Of a stretch of DNA of 43,931 nt, positions 6,073-13,758 are shown one piece after another. A model generated the notes under the pieces. That model was not told where the DNA came from, made no database searches, and saw nothing but the letters and a program-made list of their open reading frames with translations. The DNA lies in assembly GCA_003599475.1 (NCBI GenBank), contig QZKK01000157.1, positions 1 to 43,931 on the forward strand, in the 5' to 3' direction. The position numbers and the translations under genes are program-made. Source of the stretch: Desulfobacteraceae bacterium (GTDB taxonomy: Bacteria; Desulfobacterota; Desulfobacteria; Desulfobacterales; SURF-15). How positions within the stretch are numbered: position 1 is the first letter of the stretch; every line of letters begins with the position of its first letter.

Positions 6073-7236
6073 ATGATTGACTTTACCGATGCACCCGTCA
6101 TCGATCACCACTGCCATCCGTATGAACCCGATTCGGCGTATCTGGAACCGGTTTCCCTGGCGCGCGCCTTTTTCCACGGCATCGCCGATATTCCCAGACC
6201 CGATTCCGGCCTGAAGCCGAGGCACTGGGATGCCACCGACGCCCTCCGGTTTCATTTTCCGTACATGGGGGTTGTCCAGACCATGATCTGTCAGTTGGCC
6301 AGGGTGTTCGGATGCCCGGCCGATCTGGAGAGTGTTGCCGCGGAAAGGAATCGAAGGACGGCCGAAAGCTTTGCGGAATATATCCGAATGCTGTACGCGG
6401 ATGCCGGCATCGTCGGAACGGTTTTGGATACGGGGCTTTCCGGGAATGACCCGATTCTCGGGCTGACACCGGGCCTTCGACTGCGCCTGTTCCAGATGGA
6501 TCCGGCCATGCAGCGATTATTGCCCCGGTCCGAGTCATACAGAGAGTTTCTTCACTTGTATCGGACGGCTCTTGAGCGGGGGGTCCGGGAGGAGGGATTC
6601 ATCGGCGTAAAGGCGCATCTGGCCGAGCGTGCCGGATTCCATGCACGGCCGGCATCGACCGGGGAGGCGGAAAAGGCGTTTGCAGCGGCCAGGGACGGGG
6701 ATGACGATGCTTACAAGACCCTCTATGCGGAAACATTCACGGAAACAATGCTCCTGTGCCAGGAGCTCAAGGTTCCGGTTCATCTGCACAGCGGATTTAC
6801 GGGCGGATTATGGAAAGGACCGATCTCCGATGCCGATCCATTTCTGCTGGCCTCTCTTTTGGCGGAAAAGCGGTTCCTGCAAACCCGTGTGATTCTGCTG
6901 CATGCCGGATACCCCTGGACCAAGCAGGCCGGGCAGCTTGCCCATACATTTCCACATCTCTGGGTGGATATGGGTCAGATGACACCTTGGGCCTCTCTCA
7001 GGATCGCCGAATGCTACCGGGATGTGATCGCCTGGGCGCCGCTTTCGAAAGTCGTCGTCGGCAGCGGCGGCCACGGCACACCGGAGATTGCATGGTTGGC
7101 CGCCATAACGGCGAAAATCGCCCTGAAAGAGATTCTGGGAGATGCCGTGCGGATGGCACTGATGACGGAAGGCCAGGCGGAAAAGGCCGGTCGCATGATT
7201 CTTCATGACAATGCGGCGAGGCTGTACAACCTGTAG
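6073..7236 (+). CDS. amidohydrolase-2-type metal-dependent hydrolase, Asp motif altered
   Basis: This 387-residue cytoplasmic protein has the TIM-barrel amidohydrolase layout. It shows an N-terminal HxH metal pair (VIDHHCHPYEPD, from about residue 9), a later His in VPVHLHSGFTGG (about 238), another in VILLHAGYPW (about 278) and the strand-8 region VVVGSGGHGTPEIAW (about 330). Relatives, including FluG/nodulin-type amidohydrolases, usually read 'SDGHGxPE' there, with the Asp as metal ligand and general base. Here the codon is GGC (Gly), one base change from GAC. The enzyme may thus be inactive, use another residue, or have a different chemistry. The substrate is unknown. Confidence 0.75.
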   Translation: MIDFTDAPVIDHHCHPYEPDSAYLEPVSLARAFFHGIADIPRPDSGLKPRHWDATDALRFHFPYMGVVQTMICQLARVFGCPADLESVAAERNRRTAESFAEYIRMLYADAGIVGTVLDTGLSGNDPILGLTPGLRLRLFQMDPAMQRLLPRSESYREFLHLYRTALERGVREEGFIGVKAHLAERAGFHARPASTGEAEKAFAAARDGDDDAYKTLYAETFTETMLLCQELKVPVHLHSGFTGGLWKGPISDADPFLLASLLAEKRFLQTRVILLHAGYPWTKQAGQLAHTFPHLWVDMGQMTPWASLRIAECYRDVIAWAPLSKVVVGSGGHGTPEIAWLAAITAKIALKEILGDAVRMALMTEGQAEKAGRMILHDNAARLYNL

Positions 7237-7256
7237 GCGGGTTTTCATCCGGGAGT

Positions 7257-8606
7257 CTATGGATGGCGTCCCGGAGGATGGCGTTCCGGAAGATCCTGCT
7301 GCCGGTTTTCTATATTTTTCTTCCGCAGCTCTCCAGCCCTGCGCTCCAACTGCAAATACCGACGTTTGAGTTCGTAAAACCCGTGCCACCAGGCATAATC
7401 CGGAGCCATCATGGCCGCCCCCATTCGGGCGCGGCGGCCTTCATGATGCCAGAATTCATAAAATTCCCATTCGATCTCCTCGTCGAAATACGGCTTTGCC
7501 GAGACAAGACCCTCCTCTTCGAGACGGTCCATCATGCTTTTCACCGGATCGTAGTAGCGCTCATTGTAGTTTTCAATCACGGCATCCAGATTGCGGAAAT
7601 GATCCTGAGTCCAGGTCGATGAATGACACTGAAGACAGACCCCCTCCATCTTCTTTCTTTCCTCCCGCCAATCGGCTGCCGATGGAAACGGTTTGAATTC
7701 ATTTGGCCGGACGGTCCGAGGCGCCTGCATTTCCCAGGATAGCCGTTCGGTGGCATCATGGGTGTCGCGAATCTTTCCTGCAGCGGACATGTGACAGACC
7801 GCACAGGTCGGAGCCCTGAAGTGCTCCCCCGCTTTCCAGGCGCCGGAGCTCGCGCCCCACGCCCATCTGTACCCTTCAGTCCGATAGATGGCGCCGTGCT
7901 TGGATTCATGATAGATCTCGATTTGAGGATGATCGGGACCCAAGTGGCATTGGCCGCAGGCTTCAGGCTTTCTTGCCTCCTCGATGGAGAATCGATGGCG
8001 GGTATGACAACTGCTGCAGCTCCCCTTGCTGCCGTCCGGATTGATCCGGCCCACTCCCACATTCGGCCACGTCGATTCGACCGGCCTTCCATCCTTTACG
8101 ACCACCTCTGTGCCGTGGCAGGCATAGCAGCCGGTGGTCCGTTCTGCGGAGTTGACCATGCCCTGGTTCAACCAGGAATCGATCTTCCATATGATCTCGA
8201 TTGTATTGGCATGTTTGCTGCGGGAAAACTCCTGGGCTTGTCTTGGATGGCACCCGCCGCAGTTGACGGGGGAAACGACCACCGAGATCGGTATTTCCGT
8301 GTATTGTAAATGGGACTTGAGATTGGAGCCGTCGTTGTTCGGGCGGTGGCATTTGCGGCAGTCTACGTTCTCCTTTCCATGCACGCCTGCTTTCCAGTCC
8401 CGGTAAATCCCCGGTGTTTTTTGTTTATGGCACTCCACACACGATTTGCCGGCAACCGCTTTCCCCTTTCCTTCCGGTAATAACCGAATCGGAAAGTCCC
8501 ATCGCCAACCGATGATGCACGCCAGAGAGAGAAAAAGGATGGCCGCCTTCGTATAGGCTGCCCAGACAATGGTTCTTTTTACCGCTGCCCTTCTTCTATC
8601 GCCCAA
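7257..8606 (-). CDS. octahaem cytochrome c of the hydroxylamine oxidoreductase (HAO) family
   Basis: Eight CxxCH motifs lie at residues 56-60, 83-87, 116-120, 160-164, 197-201, 217-221, 268-272 and 324-328. An N-terminal hydrophobic segment (about 14-32) exports or anchors the protein. The spacing and segments such as CSSCHTRHRFSIEEA and CHLGPDHPQIEIYHESKHG are typical of HAO-like octahaem cytochromes, which interconvert nitrogen oxides and hydroxylamine or ammonia in the periplasm. The start is a TTG at 8606 with AAGGGAA upstream; no ATG fits the signal segment. Whether the P460-type Tyr crosslink of oxidative HAO is possible cannot be told by eye, though a DYAWWHGFYELKRRY segment lies near the C-terminus. 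No partner quinol oxidase such as NrfH is adjacent. Confidence 0.85.
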   Translation of the reverse strand: MGDRRRAAVKRTIVWAAYTKAAILFLSLACIIGWRWDFPIRLLPEGKGKAVAGKSCVECHKQKTPGIYRDWKAGVHGKENVDCRKCHRPNNDGSNLKSHLQYTEIPISVVVSPVNCGGCHPRQAQEFSRSKHANTIEIIWKIDSWLNQGMVNSAERTTGCYACHGTEVVVKDGRPVESTWPNVGVGRINPDGSKGSCSSCHTRHRFSIEEARKPEACGQCHLGPDHPQIEIYHESKHGAIYRTEGYRWAWGASSGAWKAGEHFRAPTCAVCHMSAAGKIRDTHDATERLSWEMQAPRTVRPNEFKPFPSAADWREERKKMEGVCLQCHSSTWTQDHFRNLDAVIENYNERYYDPVKSMMDRLEEEGLVSAKPYFDEEIEWEFYEFWHHEGRRARMGAAMMAPDYAWWHGFYELKRRYLQLERRAGELRKKNIENRQQDLPERHPPGRHP

Positions 8607-8683
8607 GAGTCAGGTTCCCTTTACCGGATTTGAAACAAGAACCGTTCACTCACGCTCAAGTGACTGTAGCCTCAAAAGATCTC

Positions 8684-9130
8684 CTACAGGGACTTGGACA
8701 TGCAGACAGCCGACTGCGGGCAAAGGCTCTTGAATTCGGTTGTGTCTGCAATCGCTTCCGGAGCCTGTCCCCTCCGGATCACCTGGTATCCGAGCCCGGG
8801 GAAAAAATCGGCAGCCGTCATCGTGAGCAGGAAAAGCGTTTCGATTCCCATCCTGCGGGCGTGGGATTCGAGCCCGGAAACCAGTCGTTTCCCCAAACCG
8901 GAGCCTCTGAAGGGGGGAAGGACCACAAGCGAGCGGAGCAATCCGGATCTGCCGCAGGGTTCCAACCCGATGATTCCGGCGGTCGCTCCCCCCTTTTTTC
9001 TGGCGACAAGGAAATTTTTCAACATTTTCGAAGAGAGATCCTCTGTCGGGAGATTCGCATCGGAAAGGATATTGACCACTTCCGTTTCATTTTCCGGCAA
9101 ACAGGGAAATATTTCGATATCATCCCTCAT
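8684..9130 (-). CDS. arsN2: GNAT acetyltransferase, ArsN2-like
   Basis: A 148-residue GNAT fold: SLVVLPPFRGSGLGKRLVSG (about 68-87) is motif A, including the acetyl-CoA pyrophosphate loop (R/Q-x-x-G-x-G/A, here RGSGLG). The C-terminal 'LFLLTMTAADFFPGLGYQVI' and 'FKSLCPQSAVCM' are characteristic of ArsN2, the acetyltransferase that occurs in arsenic operons. The reaction is not defined for this group; ArsN1 relatives acetylate organoarsenicals such as methylarsenite-related herbicides. It lies downstream of arsR and arsP on the same strand, with a GGAGG ribosome site eight to nine bases upstream. Confidence 0.75.
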   Translation of the reverse strand: MRDDIEIFPCLPENETEVVNILSDANLPTEDLSSKMLKNFLVARKKGGATAGIIGLEPCGRSGLLRSLVVLPPFRGSGLGKRLVSGLESHARRMGIETLFLLTMTAADFFPGLGYQVIRRGQAPEAIADTTEFKSLCPQSAVCMSKSL

Positions 9131-9150
9131 GAGCGGAGCCTCCGTTAGAC

Positions 9151-9179
9151 CCTGATCGAGCGACGTATGCTCGATCAGG
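9151..9179 (-). terminator. perfect 11-bp hairpin between arsP and arsN2
   Basis: CCTGATCGAGC (9151-9161) pairs perfectly with GCTCGATCAGG (9169-9179) around a seven-base loop. No T-run follows on either strand, so it may be a partial terminator, an attenuator or an mRNA-stability element within the arsenic operon. Confidence 0.5.
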
Positions 9180-9292
9180 GGAGTGATGAGACATCGGCTT
9201 TTCCTGTGGAGACAATGCCGACGATTCCGGGTTTTATTCTATTCTTTGATCTTTCAGCTTTCAACTGTCAGCTCTTTTCAGCTCACTTTCCA

Positions 9293-10468
9293 TCAACCGG
9301 CAATGACCTGAAAGACGAATCCGGTGGCCAGAGAACCGATGATCCCCGCACCGAGGTAAATGAGAAAGGTCTGCCGCTTTACCAGAGCAAAGACTGCCGT
9401 CATTGCGGGGATGGTGGTCACAGGGCCTGCAATCAGAAAAGCCATAGCGGCCCCGTGGCTCATTCCGGCTGTGAGAAGCCCCTTGACGATGGGAATGGCT
9501 GCAACACCCGATGTGTAAAGAGGAATGCCGACCGCGGTGGCCAGGGGAATGGAAAACGCCTGGTCCTTCCCAAGAAGAGCGGCAATCCATTCGGGGTCCA
9601 AATAATGAACGATCAAAGACTCCAGGAAAAAGGCGACAAGCAGCCATTTTCCGAGAAAAAGAGAGATTCCCAGTGTCTGCTTTCCGAAACTTTTCCCGGT
9701 CCCGGCGCTTGCCCGCTCTTTGCCGTCCGGCGGTGAATTCGATTTCGAACATCCGCACCCGGACAGCGACAACCCCTGAAGCTGATTGTTGAGATAGCCC
9801 CGGGAGGATAAGCCATAGATGATATACCCCGCTGCCGCTCCGATTGCAACCGCCGCAATGAGCCTGGCAACCGCGTAATCCATTCCAAGCACCCCGGCCG
9901 TGAGGAGAAACATTTCCGGACTCATCAGGGGGGAGCTCAACCAGAACGCCATGACCGGCGCAAGCGGCACTCCGCTCGCCAAGAGGGCTGCGATCAGCGG
10001 AATGACTCCGCACGAACAGATGGGGATGATGGCGCCGACAACCGAGGCGCCCAGGATTGCAATGCCCTGCCGGTGCAGAAACACCGATCGGATCCGTTCC
10101 GAAAACCCGGATACGGTCACCCAGGCGGAAAGGGCGACGCTGAAGATGAAAAAAGGCAGGATCGAACGGACGGCTCTGCCGATAAAAGCGAGATGGGACG
10201 AAACCTCCCGCAGGAAGACGTCGGGTCCGATTCCGTACATCAAACCCAGCAAGACCGCCAGCAGGCCCAATGCGATCGAGCCGAAAATCATCACATTCCG
10301 ATTCCTCCATCCTTTCGAATCGGCCGCGTCTGAAGCCGAGCTGCAGCACGGGCGGCTTGAGGGGGAGGAAACCGGAACCTGAGGAAAGATCTGAACCGTT
10401 GTCTGAGCTCCCGAGCAGCCTTGCACTTCGGCCGTTTTCCCGGCTTTCATCGATGAGAATTGATCCAT
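9293..10468 (-). CDS. arsP: ArsP-family organoarsenical/arsenite permease
   Basis: A 391-residue membrane protein. ArsP proteins are efflux permeases for trivalent organoarsenicals (for example methylarsenite). The cytoplasmic N-terminal 50 residues hold a Cys cluster (GCSGAQ, RPCCSS). About eight to ten hydrophobic segments follow. The family's thiol motif sits in IIPICSCGVIPLIAAL; a second cysteine-rich loop, LSGCGCSK, lies in the central cytoplasmic region, and 'LYTSGVAAIPIVKGLL' and 'GPVTTIPAMTAV' are the conserved C-terminal repeats. AAGGAG precedes the ATG by seven bases. It sits between arsR and arsN2, and an ArsR operator-like sequence lies just upstream. Confidence 0.85.
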   Translation of the reverse strand: MDQFSSMKAGKTAEVQGCSGAQTTVQIFPQVPVSSPSSRPCCSSASDAADSKGWRNRNVMIFGSIALGLLAVLLGLMYGIGPDVFLREVSSHLAFIGRAVRSILPFFIFSVALSAWVTVSGFSERIRSVFLHRQGIAILGASVVGAIIPICSCGVIPLIAALLASGVPLAPVMAFWLSSPLMSPEMFLLTAGVLGMDYAVARLIAAVAIGAAAGYIIYGLSSRGYLNNQLQGLSLSGCGCSKSNSPPDGKERASAGTGKSFGKQTLGISLFLGKWLLVAFFLESLIVHYLDPEWIAALLGKDQAFSIPLATAVGIPLYTSGVAAIPIVKGLLTAGMSHGAAMAFLIAGPVTTIPAMTAVFALVKRQTFLIYLGAGIIGSLATGFVFQVIAG

Positions 10469-10494
10469 GTCCGACTCCTTGAGTATATTGTTTT

Positions 10495-10518
10495 GTATTT
10501 TTAGGAATATGGAAATAT
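10495..10518 (-). promoter_or_regulatory. second ArsR operator candidate, before arsP
   Basis: GTATTTTTA and TGGAAATAT (9 bases, 6-base spacer, 9 bases) form an imperfect version of the palindrome found upstream of arsR at 10883-10906. It lies in the arsR-arsP gap, 27 bases before the arsP start, so it could give arsP its own arsenic control. Confidence 0.5.
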
Positions 10519-10546
10519 AACCCGAAAAAAAATCCCGCCAGAAAAA

Positions 10547-10846
10547 TCAGGACTCGTCACATACGCCCGCACAGCATTCGGATTTGAGGAAATCGATCAA
10601 TTCGTTCAACGCACCGTACTGAGCGACACAGTAGAGAGTTCGGCTGTCGCGGTTCTGTTTCACCAGCCCGGCTGAAATCAACCGCGACAGGTGGTGGGAC
10701 AACGTCGAGCCGGGAATTTCGAATGCCTTCTGTATCTGGCCCACCGGCGCCCCCTCGTGTCCGGCCTTGACCAGATATCGAAATATCGACAGCCGCGTCG
10801 TATTTCCCAGTTCCGAAAGCCTTTTTGCAGCATTTTCCTGTTCCAT
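10547..10846 (-). CDS. arsR: ArsR-family arsenical-responsive repressor
   Basis: A 99-residue winged-helix ArsR/SmtB protein. The recognition helix lies in IPGSTLSHHLSRLISAGLVK (about 44-63). The classical CVC motif in helix 3 is missing. Instead three cysteines near the C-terminus (ECCAGVC: C91, C92, C96) are placed much like the three-Cys As(III) site of the Acidithiobacillus-type ArsR. The protein should repress arsR-arsP-arsN2 and leave DNA on binding As(III), perhaps also methylarsenite, given the ArsP partner. A matching palindrome lies upstream. Confidence 0.85.
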   Translation of the reverse strand: MEQENAAKRLSELGNTTRLSIFRYLVKAGHEGAPVGQIQKAFEIPGSTLSHHLSRLISAGLVKQNRDSRTLYCVAQYGALNELIDFLKSECCAGVCDES

Positions 10847-10882
10847 GATCGAATTCTACACATTTTTTTTCCTCTGTCAACT

Positions 10883-10906
10883 ATATTTCTAGAAACATAG
10901 AAATAT
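10883..10906 (-). promoter_or_regulatory. ArsR operator candidate, upstream of arsR
   Basis: ATATTTCTA (10883-10891) and TAGAAATAT (10898-10906) form a perfect 9-6-9 inverted repeat 36 bases before the arsR ATG. The position suits repression of an arsR promoter. A related copy precedes arsP. Confidence 0.65.
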
Positions 10907-11015
10907 TATTTGTTCGAGTGCGGAAAACTTCCGCTGCGGAAAGATCCGAGCCATATTATTTTTCGAGCCGGCTCCTTTGCCAGGTCCGCAGGCGCCGGCA
11001 GTTTTTTGTCGATGT

Positions 11016-11050
11016 TGTCAATTGACAGCAGAGCCCCCATGGGATACCAT
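11016..11050 (+). promoter_or_regulatory. palindrome and promoter-like sequence in the arsR-phosphatidyltransferase gap
   Basis: A perfect 12-base palindrome TGTCAATTGACA (11016-11027) contains TTGACA (11022-11027). A 17-bp spacer leads to TACCAT (11045-11050). It may drive the phosphatidyltransferase gene, although the leader would be about 130 bases. The -10 and following bases (TACCATGTGC) equal those of the hicA promoter, so it may instead be left over from a lost TA module. No other feature is seen in the 340-base gap. Confidence 0.4.
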
Positions 11051-11186
11051 GTGCAGACTTATTCATTCCGGGATTTACTTCAAACGGCATGCAGCCCGAT
11101 TGGATCGAATCAGGTTGAGGAGCCCGCCCGTAAGAAACGAGGGGCGGTTGTAGCGGTTGAATCATCGATGATTGTTTGGCGGTGGC

Positions 11187-11819
11187 ATGGCGCTTCGGAA
11201 CACCATTCTTGCAGATTACTTTTACCGTATTCTAGAGCGGACATATATTTCAAAGGCTAAAAACGCACTGCTGACTCCCAACCAGGTAACTGCATTGGGG
11301 CTTGTCCTGGCGGTTTTTGTTCCTTTCGGTTTCTTGATGCATCCCTTCTTTGGATTTCTATTCATCGTGCTGTCCGGATGTGCGGATGCCATGGACGGCA
11401 TGGTGGCAAAGAATCAAGGCCTGCATACGGCTTACGGGGCTTTTCTGGATTCGAGCGTCGATCGGATATCCGATTTCTTATACCTGTTCGGCTTCTGGGT
11501 GCTTTTCTGGAACAGCGATCGGATACTCCTGGCCAGCGGCATCGTTTTTTTTTCCCTTCTGTTCACCTTTATGATCAGCTACATCAAAGCCCGGGTTCAG
11601 GGACTCGGGGGAAGGTGCGACAGCGGGCTGATGGAGCGGGGGATGCGGACCTTCTATCTGGTCGTATGGGCGTTCAGCCTATCGGTTTTCCCCGTCGCAT
11701 ACGAAAGCATACTCTGGTCCGGGCTTATCGTCTATTGTGCCCTGAGCCTGTTTACCGTCATCCAGCGGATCACATTGAGCCGAGCCGCATTCGAGCATTC
11801 AAAACCCGCCCGCCTCTAA
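11187..11819 (+). CDS. CDP-alcohol phosphatidyltransferase
   Basis: These integral membrane enzymes transfer a phosphatidyl group from CDP-diacylglycerol to an alcohol such as glycerol-3-phosphate or inositol phosphate. The signature D-x2-DG-x2-AR-x8-G-x3-D-x3-D is present as DAMDGMVAK, eight residues, GAFLDSSVD, with Lys in place of the Arg. About five or six hydrophobic segments follow the expected pattern. I prefer the ATG at 11187; a TTG at 11172 would add five residues. The specific alcohol cannot be decided. Neighbours (der, rarA) give no pathway clue. Confidence 0.8.
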   Translation: MALRNTILADYFYRILERTYISKAKNALLTPNQVTALGLVLAVFVPFGFLMHPFFGFLFIVLSGCADAMDGMVAKNQGLHTAYGAFLDSSVDRISDFLYLFGFWVLFWNSDRILLASGIVFFSLLFTFMISYIKARVQGLGGRCDSGLMERGMRTFYLVVWAFSLSVFPVAYESILWSGLIVYCALSLFTVIQRITLSRAAFEHSKPARL

Positions 11820-11926
11820 AACAGTTACCGATTTTTATCGCAGCGGCTGTTGTCGTACGGACCGTCAGTGTTTAATATAATTCAAGTTTCGGGTCGGTAT
11901 CATCCAATTCTACAGGAGGTTGCACA

Positions 11927-12349
11927 ATGAAAGAAAAACGGAATCTGCATCTCAAAGTACAAGAACTCTGCGACTGTTTTGCAACCACGGATCCGCTCAA
12001 AGAGATGGCCGAGGTAAGAAAAGATGTCGAAAAGGACGAGGCCGCACTGAAGTGGATTGCATTGGCAGCGCTCCACGGGATCAACGACAATGCCGAAAAG
12101 ATCACCATTTCGCGGGACCCGGACGGCCAGGTGACGGTGACTGCGAAATACCGGAAGCGCGGGCTTCCTTCTCCGGGTCCGGAGGTGGGCCGGAAAGTCT
12201 TCGAAGCGGTTCGAGAAATCACGCATATCGAGGGCGACAAGGGGAAATTGCCTCTTTCCCTGGGGATTCGGGACAGCAGCATCGAATTGAAGATCAAGAT
12301 AGAATCCAAAAAGGATCGCGAAAGCGTGACCCTCAAATTTCCGGAGTAG
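11927..12349 (+). CDS. conserved hypothetical protein upstream of der
   Basis: A 140-residue soluble, highly charged protein that I do not recognise. It has a Cys pair near the N-terminus (ELCDCFATTDP) and otherwise alternates helices and strands. No signal peptide, membrane segment or catalytic motif is apparent. An AGGAGG sequence before the ATG is a strong ribosome site, and codon use resembles the flanking core genes, so it is a real gene. Its stop lies 56 bases before the der start in the same direction, which suggests co-transcription. Confidence 0.75.
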   Translation: MKEKRNLHLKVQELCDCFATTDPLKEMAEVRKDVEKDEAALKWIALAALHGINDNAEKITISRDPDGQVTVTAKYRKRGLPSPGPEVGRKVFEAVREITHIEGDKGKLPLSLGIRDSSIELKIKIESKKDRESVTLKFPE

Positions 12350-12405
12350 CCATCCGGTTCGGGGTTGAGAGGGGAGTAAAGCAAATTGAAGAATGGCGTT
12401 TCGTC

Positions 12406-13758
12406 ATGAAGCCGATTGTCGCAATCGTCGGACGACCCAACGTGGGAAAATCTACACTCTTCAACCGTTTGACGCGGGCGCAGAGTGCACTGGTGGACGA
12501 TTTTCCCGGCGTCACCCGGGATCGTATTTACCGGGATGCCTGTTGGGACGGCGTGGAGTTTACGGTCGTCGATACCGGAGGATTCTCAGACGATACCGGA
12601 GATCCGCTGTCCGATCAGGTCCGCTTTCAGCTTCTGCAGGCGATGGCGGATGCGGATCTGATCCTTTTTGTGCTGGACGGGAAAGCGGGCCTCTCCCCCT
12701 TTGACGCCGAGCTGCTCGATCTGCTTCGCGCCAGGAACAAGCCGGTTTTTTATGCGGTCAACAAAATAGACGGGGCCGACAAGGAAGATCTTCTGTATGA
12801 GTTCCACTCGCTCGGCCTGGAGACGATCTATCCGGTTTCTGCCGCCCATGGATACGGCGTTCCGGATCTGCTGGATGACATGATCGCCCGGTTTCCGAAA
12901 TCCGATCCGATTCCCTCCCCGGATATCCTCCGGGCTGCGGTCGTAGGAAGACCCAATGTGGGAAAGTCTTCCCTGATCAACCGCATCCTGGGCGAGCAGC
13001 GTCTGGTCGTCAGCGGGGAGCCCGGCACCACCCGGGACGCCGTAGACACGCTCTTTGAGCGCAACGGAAGATCGTATCTCTTTGTGGATACGGCCGGGAT
13101 CCGAAAGAAAGGGCGGGTCGAAAAAAAGATCGAAAAATTTTCGGTCATTCGCGCGTTGAAGAGCCTGGAACGCTGCGACATCGCACTTCTTGTCATGGAT
13201 GCGGTCGACGGGCTGACCGATCAGGATCTGACGATTGCAGGCTATGCCGTCGAGCGCGGCTGCGGATGCATCCTGCTGTTGAACAAGTGGGACCTTGCCG
13301 CCTCCGGAGATAAGACGGCGATCCAAACCGTCCGGGACCTGAAAGCTTCCGCCCCGTTTCTCCATTTTGCACCCGTTTTGACCCTGTCGGCGAAAACAGG
13401 GCTCCGGGTGCAAAAGGTCTTCGATCTCCTCCATTCGGTTTACGCCCAGTACGGCACTCGGATTGGAACCGGTCCTTTGAACAAGATCGTTCAGAAAGCC
13501 GTCGAAAGGAATACGCCCCCGATGTTCAGAGGGCGGCAGACGAAAATCTTCTATGCCGCGCAGGTGACCGAAAAGCCCCCCACCTTCATCTGTGTGACCA
13601 ATTATCCGGAAGCCGTTCATCCGTCTTACCGGCGCTACCTCATCAATCAGATCCGGGAAAAGACGGGGCTGGATCAGACCCCCATACGGCTCTACATTCG
13701 GAAGCGCCCGCGAAGAAGCAGCCCGAATGAACCAAAAGGAGACCGTGAACGTCTTTGA
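12406..13758 (+). CDS. der: ribosome biogenesis GTPase Der (EngA)
   Basis: Der assists 50S subunit maturation and uniquely has two tandem GTPase domains followed by a KH-like domain. Both P-loops read GRPNVGKS (residues 9-16 and about 182-189). Each domain has its switch motifs (DTGGF and DTAGI) and NKxD (NKID, NKWD). The final 100 residues form the KH-like domain (PPMFRGRQTKIFYAAQ). At 450 residues it has the usual length. The open frame extends far upstream, but homology begins exactly at the ATG at 12406. Its 3' end overlaps the annotated start of rarA by 32 bases. Confidence 0.95.
   Translation: MKPIVAIVGRPNVGKSTLFNRLTRAQSALVDDFPGVTRDRIYRDACWDGVEFTVVDTGGFSDDTGDPLSDQVRFQLLQAMADADLILFVLDGKAGLSPFDAELLDLLRARNKPVFYAVNKIDGADKEDLLYEFHSLGLETIYPVSAAHGYGVPDLLDDMIARFPKSDPIPSPDILRAAVVGRPNVGKSSLINRILGEQRLVVSGEPGTTRDAVDTLFERNGRSYLFVDTAGIRKKGRVEKKIEKFSVIRALKSLERCDIALLVMDAVDGLTDQDLTIAGYAVERGCGCILLLNKWDLAASGDKTAIQTVRDLKASAPFLHFAPVLTLSAKTGLRVQKVFDLLHSVYAQYGTRIGTGPLNKIVQKAVERNTPPMFRGRQTKIFYAAQVTEKPPTFICVTNYPEAVHPSYRRYLINQIREKTGLDQTPIRLYIRKRPRRSSPNEPKGDRERL

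Noticed and set aside
9261..10349. Alternative 362-codon minus-strand frame overlapping arsP
   Set aside because: Arg/Gly/Ser-rich shadow frame; the ArsP frame has the membrane segments, the thiol motif and a proper ribosome site.
11920..12405. Long N-terminal extension of Der
   Set aside because: It reads another frame of the upstream 140-codon gene; Der homology starts exactly at the ATG at 12406.
12586..13620. Long minus-strand open frame of 344 codons opposite der
   Set aside because: It is antisense to the conserved GTPase, shows no recognisable domain and mirrors the codon bias of der.
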